From CAZPKH01 sp964587165 (GTDB lineage Bacteria > Bacteroidota > Bacteroidia > Bacteroidales > Muribaculaceae): 19,180 nt of DNA. The stretch lies in assembly GCA_964587165.1 (NCBI GenBank), contig CAZPKH010000038.1, forward strand, positions 1 through 19,180, read 5' to 3'. The first letter of the stretch is position 1; each line of letters starts with the position of its first letter. Under the pieces are notes generated by a model that was given only the letters and a program-made list of their open reading frames with translations, made no database searches and was not told the DNA's origin. Made by a program: the position numbers and the translations under genes. Of the stretch, positions 8,291 through 14,964 are shown one piece after another.

Positions 8291-9235
8291 ATGAAAGTGG
8301 TTCACAACAAATCCACCAAATTCCGCCGCATAGCCGCCGTGGGTATGTACGACGGTGTGCACCGCGGCCACCGCTTTCTGATCGACTATCTCAAGCTCGA
8401 AGCTATGCACCGCGGGCTGCGGTCGGCCGTGGTGACTTTCAAGGAGCACCCGCGCTCGCTGGTGCGCCCGCTTGAGGCTCCGGCTCTGCTGTCGGAGCTC
8501 GACGAGCGCATATCGCTGCTTGAAGCTACCGGTCTGGACGACTGTATTCTGCTGACTTTCAACGACAAGATGCGACGCATGCCGGCACGCAAATTTCTCG
8601 GGATGCTCCACGATAAGTTCGGTGTCGACACGCTTGTGGTGGGTTTCAACAACCGCTTCGGCAAAGACCGCGTGGACGGTATCGAGCAGTATCGCGAGAT
8701 AGGCCGGGAGATCGGGATGAATATTCTCTCGGCTCCGGAGTATAAGGGATCGAAAAAACATATCAGCTCGTCAATAGTGCGCAATTACCTCTATTCCGGC
8801 GACATCGCCAAAGCCACCGAGGCCTTGGGGCGCCCGTACAGCCTGCGTGGCAACGTGGTGGAAGGCAAGCGCTTAGGGCGAACCATCGGATACCCTACGG
8901 CCAATATCCGCCCGACAAACCCTTCGTCGCTGATACCGCGTGCCGGAGTATATGCCGTGGTGGTGACTACCCCCGACGGAGTGCGCCGCCCGGCGATGCT
9001 CAACATAGGGTATCGTCCGACTGTCGACGAAACGGCCGACGCTCCCCTATCGATCGAGGTGAACATACTCGGCTACACCGGGTACCTCTACGGCGAGGAG
9101 ATACGCATCGAGTTTATTGCCTTTGTGCGTCAGGAAAAGAAGTTCAAGAATCTCGACAAGCTCAAGGAGCAGCTCAAAGCCGACTCGCGCCAGGTGCGCA
9201 AGATCATAGAGCGACATCTCGATCCGGCGAAGTAA
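8291..9235 (+). CDS. ribF: Bifunctional riboflavin kinase / FAD synthetase
   Basis: Converts riboflavin to FMN and then to FAD in the cytoplasm. The 314-residue protein has the N-terminal nucleotidyltransferase domain (about 12-175), with GMYDGVHRGH as the HxGH-type ATP motif and SSSIVRNYL as the ISSTxIR-like motif. The C-terminal kinase domain (about 180-310) has GRTIGYPTANI, GVYAV and a central LSIEVNILGY (the catalytic Glu region). Length and domain order are normal for RibF. It is second in an operon with the HAD gene. Its stop codon is separated by one base from the stop of the convergent DUF4421 gene, so no terminator fits between them. Confidence 0.96.
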   Translation: MKVVHNKSTKFRRIAAVGMYDGVHRGHRFLIDYLKLEAMHRGLRSAVVTFKEHPRSLVRPLEAPALLSELDERISLLEATGLDDCILLTFNDKMRRMPARKFLGMLHDKFGVDTLVVGFNNRFGKDRVDGIEQYREIGREIGMNILSAPEYKGSKKHISSSIVRNYLYSGDIAKATEALGRPYSLRGNVVEGKRLGRTIGYPTANIRPTNPSSLIPRAGVYAVVVTTPDGVRRPAMLNIGYRPTVDETADAPLSIEVNILGYTGYLYGEEIRIEFIAFVRQEKKFKNLDKLKEQLKADSRQVRKIIERHLDPAK

Positions 9236-9236
9236 C

Positions 9237-10331
9237 TTACCAAAGGTTGAAGCGGTAGCCAACGGACACCTCGGCCGACAGATTGTTGGTTATCAGGGTG
9301 TGATCCTTTCCGCCCACAAGGTTGGTGGCAGCTTCGCCCACTACGCCGGCAAACCAATGCTTATAGTTGTACACAAACGAGATCTTGAAGCGGTTGTAAA
9401 GATAGGCCGACGTCTTGCTCCCCTCGGCGCTTGAGCTCACATATCCGTAGCGCACACCCACCGACGGCGCCTCGCTCACACCTATCATGCAGCGCCTCGA
9501 CAGCATCCAGTTGTAGCCGTAGCCGAGCTTGAAGGCATAGTTGTGGGCGTGTGCGAGGTACACATAGTGAGGCCACGACGAGGGTATCTGCTCAAGCATG
9601 TCGGTGGGAAGCATCGAGAAGTCGAATCGCGTGTCGTTGCCGGTGAACGACAGTCCGGCGAAGAGCGAGCCGGAGCTGCGACGCTGTATGCGGCCGTAGT
9701 TGAATGCAGCAGCCTGCGAGTAGTGCTTGTGGTTGAAGAAATAGTAGGTATCGAGCCCCCACTCCGAGGTGTGCATGCCGTCGTAAGGTATATCGACAGG
9801 GCGTGTGTGGTCGACAGGGCCGAATCGCGATATCTTCATCTTGGCATCGGAGCGTATCAGATACAGGTCGGCGGCAAAGAGCATACAGTTGAACTGGAAG
9901 TTGAAGCGCTTGCGCGACGAGTGTGTCAGATTGAGCAGCTGGCTGACGTTTATATCGTAGCCTACCGACACCGCCATATAGGTGAGCCAGAGGCCTGTCG
10001 ATGTCGACGGATATGAGTGCATATCCATCTCGTAATGATTCTTGTCGAGGCGGAATGTATTGTAGTCGAGCCAGGAGTCGGTGCGTAGCTTTACGTTGAA
10101 GCGGTAGCCGGTGGGAGCTACGTAGGTGGTATCGTACCCGTTGAAAAACTTGTCGCCCCACCGATAGGTGTCGATGCAGAATTTGGGAAATTTGCCCATC
10201 GCAGCTATCGAATCGAGATTAAACGAGAACGCATGCGCGCGAGGCGCACCGCCAAAAAGTGCAGCCACGCATAGTGCGGCTATCACCAGAGTGCGCCACA
10301 CTGCCGTTTGATATTTGACTGTCGCCTCCAT
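9237..10331 (-). CDS. DUF4421 family outer-membrane-like protein
   Basis: A 364-residue exported protein. The N-terminal signal peptide (hydrophobic core about 14-27, cleavage near APRAHA) precedes GDKFFNGYDTTYVAPTGYRF and the conserved LTYMAVSVGYDINVSQLL segment, which I recognise as the DUF4421 family of Bacteroidota. The rest alternates aromatic and polar residues and ends in VGYRFNLW, a C-terminal aromatic residue typical of outer-membrane beta-barrels. Function is unknown. The ATG at 10331 lies only a few bases beyond the predicted transcription start set by the -7 box at 10342-10349. The message may therefore be nearly leaderless, or an upstream promoter is used; a GTG at codon 11 is another possible start. 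Confidence 0.85.
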   Translation of the reverse strand: MEATVKYQTAVWRTLVIAALCVAALFGGAPRAHAFSFNLDSIAAMGKFPKFCIDTYRWGDKFFNGYDTTYVAPTGYRFNVKLRTDSWLDYNTFRLDKNHYEMDMHSYPSTSTGLWLTYMAVSVGYDINVSQLLNLTHSSRKRFNFQFNCMLFAADLYLIRSDAKMKISRFGPVDHTRPVDIPYDGMHTSEWGLDTYYFFNHKHYSQAAAFNYGRIQRRSSGSLFAGLSFTGNDTRFDFSMLPTDMLEQIPSSWPHYVYLAHAHNYAFKLGYGYNWMLSRRCMIGVSEAPSVGVRYGYVSSSAEGSKTSAYLYNRFKISFVYNYKHWFAGVVGEAATNLVGGKDHTLITNNLSAEVSVGYRFNLW

Positions 10332-10341
10332 ATCGGGGGAG

Positions 10342-10349
10342 CAAAGTTA
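10342..10349 (-). promoter_or_regulatory. -7 box of the DUF4421 promoter, -33 position inside the mobile element
   Basis: On the minus strand TAACTTTG (10349-10342) matches TAnnTTTG. The -33 box should fall at 10369-10372, which reads GGAC on that strand and lies inside the inverted repeat of the element at 10362-10608. The normal TTTG is absent there. Confidence 0.5.
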
Positions 10350-10361
10350 GCAAAAATCCTA

Positions 10362-10608
10362 AGAGCTTGTCCCATAATATATGTTAACGCTGAGGTCGCA
10401 TATCTCGGAGGGATTTTGGAGCAGGCGTGAGGGAGCAATGCTGTAGCATTGTGACCGAGTGTCAGTTCCAAAAGCACCCGAGAGATTCGAAGTTAAGGTA
10501 ATTTTCTTTGCTTCAATGCGTTAGTTGTGTACGAAAGTATTCTTTATACCGTCGGCCGGGGAAAGTTACCATCGCCTCAGCGTTAACATATATTATGGGA
10601 CAAGCTCT
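10362..10608. mobile_element. MITE-like element 1 with 34-bp perfect terminal inverted repeats
   Basis: Positions 10362-10395 and 10575-10608 are perfect reverse complements over 34 bp. TAA trinucleotides flank the GAGC...GCTC core on both sides (10360-10362 and 10608-10610), compatible with a 3-bp TNA target duplication, although these bases partly overlap the repeat itself. The interior has no coding frame. Directly inside the left repeat is a structured module (10396-10490) shared with element 2. Similarity to element 2 continues through a GTAATTTTCT block (10498-10507) to about 10545. It occupies the gap between the divergent DUF4421 and MerR genes. Assignment to an IS5-type parent follows from element 2. 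Confidence 0.85.
10396..10490 (+). ncRNA. Conserved three-helix structured module, copy 1
   Basis: Helix P1: 10396-10398 with 10488-10490 and 10400-10408 with 10478-10486, with an A.G mismatch at 10402/10484. P2: 10414-10420 with 10467-10473. P3: 10436-10441 with 10446-10451, loop TGTA. The AGGGA and GCAC strands between P1 and P2 and the GAGGGAG and TGACcGAG strands around P3 are shared with copy 2, while the helices differ by compensated changes. Whether it acts as RNA or as DNA is not known; the plus strand is chosen because it matches the transposase remnant's strand in element 2. Confidence 0.6.
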
Positions 10609-10640
10609 AAGCCTGCGCAATTACCCCCACCATTTACGCT

Positions 10641-10694
10641 AATAATTATACCATTAGGAATATTTATACCATCAGGAATATTTATACCATCTTA
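10641..10694. repeat. Three tandem 18-bp repeats upstream of the MerR gene
   Basis: Imperfect copies at 10641-10658, 10659-10676 and 10677-10694, each containing TTATACCAT. Copies 2 and 3 are identical over their first 14 bases. They end 6 bp before the -7 box of the MerR gene and cover its -33 region, so they are candidate binding sites for MerR itself or another regulator. Confidence 0.7.
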
Positions 10695-10700
10695 ATTTAC

Positions 10701-10708
10701 TATCTTTG
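10701..10708 (+). promoter_or_regulatory. -7 box of the MerR gene
   Basis: TATCTTTG matches TAnnTTTG. No TTTG is present 19-20 nt upstream; that position lies within the third 18-bp repeat. Transcription should start near 10715, which places the translation start at 10733. Confidence 0.65.
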
Positions 10709-10732
10709 TGGATCAGAACGACACAACAAATC

Positions 10733-11071
10733 ATGTACGACGATCTGACCAAAAAGTATTACCGCATAGGCGAAGTAGCCGAGATAACCGGCATCCCGAT
10801 GAGCACCCTGCGCTATTGGGAGAGCCGCTTCACGGCAATAAGCCCGCGGCGCAACGCCCGCGGCACCCGCTATTATACTCCGGCCGACGTCGAAAAGATC
10901 CGCATGATCCACTACCTTGTGAAAGAGAAAGGGCTGCACCTCGATGCGGCACAGCAGCAGATAACCCACAATGCCGAGGGGCTGGAACGGCGTTCGGAGG
11001 TACTCGAAAAGCTCCGCGGATTGCGGGCGCAGATCGCCGGAATGCTCGATGCGATGACACACCGCCGATAG
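10733..11071 (+). CDS. MerR-family transcriptional regulator, DNA-binding domain only
   Basis: A 112-residue protein. Residues 9-76 form a MerR-type winged helix (YRIGEVAEITGIPMSTLRYW, then a wing with RGTRYYTPADVEKI). A short helix (about 80-110) follows that could dimerise; there is no effector-binding domain and no cysteine cluster. Such short MerR proteins are common in Bacteroidota with unknown targets. ATG 10733 is preferred over an in-frame non-ATG start at 10706, because the promoter's -7 box lies at 10701-10708. Three 18-bp tandem repeats directly upstream suggest autoregulation, as an inference. Confidence 0.88.
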   Translation: MYDDLTKKYYRIGEVAEITGIPMSTLRYWESRFTAISPRRNARGTRYYTPADVEKIRMIHYLVKEKGLHLDAAQQQITHNAEGLERRSEVLEKLRGLRAQIAGMLDAMTHRR

Positions 11072-11082
11072 CATCAACAGCA

Positions 11083-11111
11083 CGCCCGGCCATCAAGGTG
11101 ATAGCCGGGCG
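11083..11111. terminator. Hairpin between MerR gene and hutH
   Basis: A perfect 8-bp GC stem (11083-11090 with 11104-11111) with a 13-nt loop, between convergent genes. No T-run follows on the plus strand; on the minus strand the following bases are GTGCTGTTGATGC. It is a weak terminator candidate. Confidence 0.45.
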
Positions 11112-11129
11112 GGTATGAGGGGCGGATTA

Positions 11130-11150
11130 TAAGAGGTTGTCTCTCAAAAT
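11130..11150. repeat. Possible solo end of the inverted-repeat element family
   Basis: TAAGAGGTTGTCTCTC and the following AAAAT match the outer end of element 1 with its TAA flank at 16 of 21 positions. The form (GAG, then TTGTCtC, then an A-rich tract) resembles ends of IS5-type insertion sequences. It abuts the last base of the hutH stop codon. No opposite end is visible. Confidence 0.35.
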
Positions 11151-12649
11151 CAATAGTCGGCGTGCCAGCGCTTGAGGAATGCCTGGGAGTTGTGTATCTC
11201 CTTGTACATCACAATATCTTCACGCACGAAAGGCACCTCGGCACGATAAGCCTTGATGAATTTCTCGATGTAGGGCGACGACTTGGCCGGGCGTCGGAAC
11301 TCAAGCCCCTGAGCAGCATTCATCAGCTCGATCGAAAGGATCAGCTCAAGGTTGTCCATCACCTTAAAGAGCTTTGTGGCGGCATTGGCACCCATCGACA
11401 CATGGTCCTCCTGCCCGTTCGACGATACTATCGAGTCGGACGAAGCGGCGTAGCAGAACATCTTATTCTGGCTCACCATCGACGCTGCGGCATACTGCGG
11501 TATCATGAAGCCGGAGTTGAGACCCGGCTCGGCCACAAGAAACTCGGGGAGCCCGCGCAGCCCCATGATAAGCTGCGAAACACGGCGCTCGGAGATGTTG
11601 CCCAGCTCGGCCATGGCTATGGCAAGGTAGTCGTACACTAAAGCCAAGGGCTGGCCGTGGAAATTACCGCCTGATATTATCAGATCTTCGTCAGGGAAGA
11701 TGGTGGGGTTGTCGGTCACGGAATTGATCTCGCGCACCACCACCTGCGTGACATACTCGATGGCATCCTTAGTGGCACCGTGCACCTGCGGGATACAGCG
11801 GAAAGAGTACGGATCCTGCACATGCGACTTCTGTCGGCTGATGATCTCGCTCCCTTCGAGCAGACGCCGGAAGGCAGCGCCGGTGGCTATCTGCCCCGGG
11901 TGCGGACGCATCTGCTGGATGCAGTCCTGGAACGGATCTATCAGTCCGTCGAACGCTTCGAGCGACACTGCCGCAACGAGGTCAGCTTTCTTCGAGAGCC
12001 GGCGTGCGCGCATCAGGGCGTAAATACCGTTGGCGCTCATAAACTGTGTGCCGTTGAGCAGCGCCAATCCCTCCTTGCTCTGCAGGCGGATAGGCTCCCA
12101 GCCGAACTCTTCGAGCACCGACATCGCGTCGCACCGTTTCCCCTTGTAGTACACATCGCCCACGCCGATAAGCGGCAGGAAAAGGTTTGCCAGCGGAGCG
12201 AGGTCGCCGGAGGCTCCGAGCGAGCCGCGGTCGCACACTATCGGCAGCACATCATTGTTGTAGAAATCGATCATGCGCTGCACCGTGATAAGCTGCACTC
12301 CGGAGTGTCCCAGGCTCAGGGCATGGGCCTTGAGCAGGAACATCAGCTTGACGATAACATGGGGCACCTCCTGCCCTACGGAGCAGGCATGGCTCTTGAC
12401 GAGATTCTCCTGAAGTGTCGACAGATCGTCGAGCGATATATTTTTATTGCAGAGCGAGCCGAAGCCGGTAGTGATGCCGTAGAGAGGCTTCTCGGACTTG
12501 GCTATTTTATCGTCAAGATACCGGCGGCAGCGCTGTATGCGCTCTTTTGCCACATCGGAGAGCTCGAGTTTAAGATTTTCGTTTATGATGCGCTCCACAT
12601 CCTCGATGGTGAGATCGCGCTCGGCGAGCTTGAATATATTTTTTGCCAT
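11150..12649 (-). CDS. hutH: Histidine ammonia-lyase
   Basis: Deaminates L-histidine to trans-urocanate, the first step of histidine catabolism, in the cytoplasm. The 499-residue length is normal. The self-forming MIO cofactor triad Ala146-Ser147-Gly148 lies in RGSLGASGDLAPL. Other family hallmarks are YGITTGFGS (Tyr57), NSVTDNPTIF, and QEDHVSMG. It is the last gene of the hutI-fchA-hutH operon. Its ATG shares one base with the fchA stop (TAATG), implying translational coupling. All key residues are present, so the enzyme should be active. A possible mobile-element end abuts its stop codon. Confidence 0.96.
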   Translation of the reverse strand: MAKNIFKLAERDLTIEDVERIINENLKLELSDVAKERIQRCRRYLDDKIAKSEKPLYGITTGFGSLCNKNISLDDLSTLQENLVKSHACSVGQEVPHVIVKLMFLLKAHALSLGHSGVQLITVQRMIDFYNNDVLPIVCDRGSLGASGDLAPLANLFLPLIGVGDVYYKGKRCDAMSVLEEFGWEPIRLQSKEGLALLNGTQFMSANGIYALMRARRLSKKADLVAAVSLEAFDGLIDPFQDCIQQMRPHPGQIATGAAFRRLLEGSEIISRQKSHVQDPYSFRCIPQVHGATKDAIEYVTQVVVREINSVTDNPTIFPDEDLIISGGNFHGQPLALVYDYLAIAMAELGNISERRVSQLIMGLRGLPEFLVAEPGLNSGFMIPQYAAASMVSQNKMFCYAASSDSIVSSNGQEDHVSMGANAATKLFKVMDNLELILSIELMNAAQGLEFRRPAKSSPYIEKFIKAYRAEVPFVREDIVMYKEIHNSQAFLKRWHADY

Positions 12650-13272
12650 TATAGAGTCGCTTTATGAACGATAGGATAGATTCTGTCGGCGGCCGCCATC
12701 ACTTCCGACTCGGCCACATCGCAGCGCGACTTGAAGTCGGCCACGACCTGAGCATCGCTGATGCTCCCTAAGTTGATGCGCACGTTCAGACACGCTCCGA
12801 GCACGGCAGTGCGCACACACATGGATGCCACACCCACATCGGTTATGGCATTCTGATTGCCAATCTGCACGAGCTTCTCGAGCTCAGGCATCAGCTGAAG
12901 CGCCACCTCTGCCACATTCATGGGCACACGGGCAGCCTCGATCGAGGCATCCGAGATAGCGGCGCGGCGCGCAGCTTTCTGTTCGTCGGTATCTTTGGGC
13001 AGCTTGAAAGCGGTCATCACACCGTTGTAAGCCTGCGAGTCGAGAGCTATCGCACGGTTGAGAATATCAATCTTGGGTGTGATTCGCCCTATGAGCTCCT
13101 GAATCTCGGGCTCATGCTCGGCGTACTTCTTGCGGCCGAGGGTCAGACGGCACACCATAGTGCCGAGCGACGCACCCAAAGCGCCACAAAGTGCTGAAAC
13201 ACTGCCACCTCCGGGCACAGGAGCATCCGAAGCCGTGGCGTCGAGAAACGATAAGATAGTGAGGTCTGTCAT
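12649..13272 (-). CDS. fchA: Formimidoyltetrahydrofolate cyclodeaminase
   Basis: Converts 5-formimidoyl-THF to 5,10-methenyl-THF with release of ammonia, feeding histidine-derived carbon into the folate pool. The 207-residue, mostly helical protein corresponds to the FTCD C-terminal cyclodeaminase domain as a stand-alone enzyme. It has the N-terminal motif PVPGGGSVSALCGALGASL, which is diagnostic, then RKKYAEHE and a conserved C-terminal GNQNAITDVGVA. The partner transferase (glutamate formimidoyltransferase) is not in this window. It is the middle gene of the hut operon, with an 18-nt gap after hutI and a 1-nt overlap with hutH. Confidence 0.93.
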   Translation of the reverse strand: MTDLTILSFLDATASDAPVPGGGSVSALCGALGASLGTMVCRLTLGRKKYAEHEPEIQELIGRITPKIDILNRAIALDSQAYNGVMTAFKLPKDTDEQKAARRAAISDASIEAARVPMNVAEVALQLMPELEKLVQIGNQNAITDVGVASMCVRTAVLGACLNVRINLGSISDAQVVADFKSRCDVAESEVMAAADRIYPIVHKATL

Positions 13273-13290
13273 GGTAATTATGTGTTGTCG

Positions 13291-14526
13291 TTATACAAAT
13301 TTTCCTTCTTTTATGGTTGCCTTTACACAGTTGAGGCCTGTGTAATAAGGCAGATAGGCCGGCGAATCAAACTTCAGCACAGCCAAGTCGGCCTTTTTGC
13401 CGATCTCTATCGAGCCGATAGTGGCGGCACGCCCGAGGGCAGACGCACCGTTGAGGGTCAAGGCCGCAATCACCTCCTCGACAGTCATTTTCATGTAGAT
13501 ACATCCCAAAGCTATCATCAGCGGTATCGAGCATGAGAAACAGCTTCCGGGATTGAAGTCGGTGGCCAGGGCGACGGCCGCCCCTCCATCGATCAGCTTG
13601 CGTGCCGGAGCGAACTCCTCGCGCAGGGCAAACGCCGTGAGCGGCAACAGTGTGGCAACAGTATCGGGAGCCTGCGCCAGAGCATCGATACCGGCCTCGG
13701 AGATATGCAGGAGATGGTCGGCCGATACAGCTCCTATCTCGGCGGCGAGCTCGGCACCGCCGGTGTTTACGATCTCGTCGGCATGTATCTTGGCTTTCAG
13801 CCCTATTGCACGAGCCGCGTTAAGCAATCGCCGCGACTGCTCGATGCTGAACACGCCACGCTCGCAGAACACGTCGCAAAACTCCGCCACACCCTGCGCG
13901 GCGACAGCGGGGAGCTCGCCGGCTATCAGCCGATCGATATACTCATCGGCGGTAAGAGGCGACTGCGGAGGCATCGCGTGGGCACCCATATATGTAGCGA
14001 CCACATCAATGGGAGCATCGGCATTGAGGTCGGCGATCACCTCAAGCTGACGCATTTCGGTATCGTGGTCCAGACCGTAGCCGCTTTTGGCCTCGACGGT
14101 GGTGACTCCCATCGATGCCATCACCGAGATATAATCCAATGCCTTGGATTTAAGCTCTGCCGCCGTGGCAGCGCGTGTGGCCTTGACGGTGGAGGCAATC
14201 CCTCCGCCGCGCTCCATTATACTCATATAAGTATCGCCGCGCAGACGCCAGCCGAACTCGTCGGGACGGTATCCGCCGAACACAAGATGAGTGTGCGAAT
14301 CGACAAATCCGGGGAGCACGGCGCATCCGCCGGCATCGTACACCGGCATATCGGGCCCGGCGGCGGGAGCATCGGCAGCCGGCCCTACATACGTGAATAT
14401 TCCGTCGGTTATCACTATTGCGGCATCGTCGATGGTGCGCATCGCCCCCATCTCTGAGCCATGCAGAGCGCGCGTGCCCACAGGTGTGAATACACGTGCA
14501 TTAATTATTTTAAGGTCTCGGACCAT
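13291..14526 (-). CDS. hutI: Imidazolonepropionase
   Basis: Hydrolyses 4-imidazolone-5-propanoate to N-formimino-L-glutamate, step three of histidine breakdown. The 411-residue amidohydrolase-fold protein has the metal-binding DSHTHLVFGG, a catalytic KSGYGLD region, HADE, the metal His in DHLLH, and ATDFNPGS. The start MVRDLKI at 14526 is chosen over an in-frame ATG at 14586, because the likely promoter (14574-14605) overlaps the longer form. It is the first gene of the operon. Its 5' leader contains a tandem pair of 12-bp repeats. Urocanase, which makes its substrate, is not encoded nearby. Confidence 0.95.
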   Translation of the reverse strand: MVRDLKIINARVFTPVGTRALHGSEMGAMRTIDDAAIVITDGIFTYVGPAADAPAAGPDMPVYDAGGCAVLPGFVDSHTHLVFGGYRPDEFGWRLRGDTYMSIMERGGGIASTVKATRAATAAELKSKALDYISVMASMGVTTVEAKSGYGLDHDTEMRQLEVIADLNADAPIDVVATYMGAHAMPPQSPLTADEYIDRLIAGELPAVAAQGVAEFCDVFCERGVFSIEQSRRLLNAARAIGLKAKIHADEIVNTGGAELAAEIGAVSADHLLHISEAGIDALAQAPDTVATLLPLTAFALREEFAPARKLIDGGAAVALATDFNPGSCFSCSIPLMIALGCIYMKMTVEEVIAALTLNGASALGRAATIGSIEIGKKADLAVLKFDSPAYLPYYTGLNCVKATIKEGKFV

Positions 14527-14531
14527 GTAGC

Positions 14532-14556
14532 TTTCGTGGTAAGTTTTCGTGGTAAG
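14532..14556. repeat. Two tandem 12-bp repeats in the hutI leader
   Basis: TTTCGTGGTAAG occurs at 14532-14543 and exactly again at 14545-14556, between the predicted hut transcription start (about 14567) and the hutI ATG. It could be a regulator site or a duplicated ribosome-loading region. Confidence 0.6.
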
Positions 14557-14573
14557 ATTCAGAGTCTGCCTCA

Positions 14574-14605
14574 CAAAATTATGCAATCCCCCTTACAAAT
14601 CCAAA
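14574..14605 (-). promoter_or_regulatory. Probable promoter of the hut operon
   Basis: On the minus strand: TTTG (14605-14602), 20-nt spacer, TAATTTTG (14581-14574). The spacing is one nucleotide longer than the commonest in this window but equal to that of rplS. The -33 box is 21 nt from the left end of element 2. Confidence 0.65.
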
Positions 14606-14663
14606 TTTCGCTCAACAAATTACAAATTAAGAGCGTGTTTCACAAGAAAAGTTAACGGCGGGG

Positions 14664-14757
14664 TTGCATATCGCTGAGGGATTTTTGCCGTGCGGGCGAG
14701 GGAGCGTAGCGAGCTACGTGACTGAGCCAAACGGCAAAAAGCACCTGCGAGATGCAA
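14664..14757 (+). ncRNA. Conserved three-helix structured module, copy 2
   Basis: P1: 14664-14674 with 14747-14757, with an A.G mismatch at 14670/14751 in the same place as in copy 1. P2: 14682-14691 with 14731-14740. P3: 14705-14709 with 14714-14718, loop CGAG. Joining strands AGGGA (14677-14681), GCAC (14741-14744), GAGGGAG (14698-14704) and TGACTGAG (14719-14726) match copy 1. The helices are preserved by paired substitutions. RNA versus DNA function is unresolved. Confidence 0.6.
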
Positions 14758-14835
14758 TCTAAAAGTAATTTTCTGTCGTTCAGAGCGTTATTCTTGCATG
14801 CAGAACACGATTCTTCTAAAAGGCACACAAAAGCG

Positions 14836-14964
14836 ATGGCTGAAAAGGTATTGCAAGGAGTATTCTATATCCGCAGACTCTCTCGCAACTACGAGCGCAC
14901 CTGTTCTACTGCTTGGTGTATGACACGCATGGCCATGTTTATGATACTGATAAAACATATCTAA
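14836..14964 (+). pseudogene. C-terminal remnant of an IS5-type DDE transposase
   Basis: The frame ending at 14964 reads AEKVLQGVFYIRRLSRNYER followed by T and a hydrophobic tail with MAMFMILIKHI. This matches the end of IS5-family transposases, where a catalytic Glu (…VVERTFAWL…) is followed nine residues later by RRLSRDYE and then a helix rich in Met/Ile/Leu. The Glu-to-RR spacing here is exactly nine. The DD part of the catalytic triad and the whole N-terminus are missing. An open frame extends upstream to 14752 but runs through the structured module's flank and is unlikely to be native sequence. Confidence 0.72.

Noticed and set aside
11780..12667. 295-codon plus-strand open frame opposite hutH
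   Set aside because: hutH has every catalytic motif on the other strand; this is a coding shadow.
14752..14835. N-terminal extension of the transposase remnant to a 70-residue peptide
   Set aside because: The added codons come from the structured module's flank, which is also present without coding capacity in element 1.
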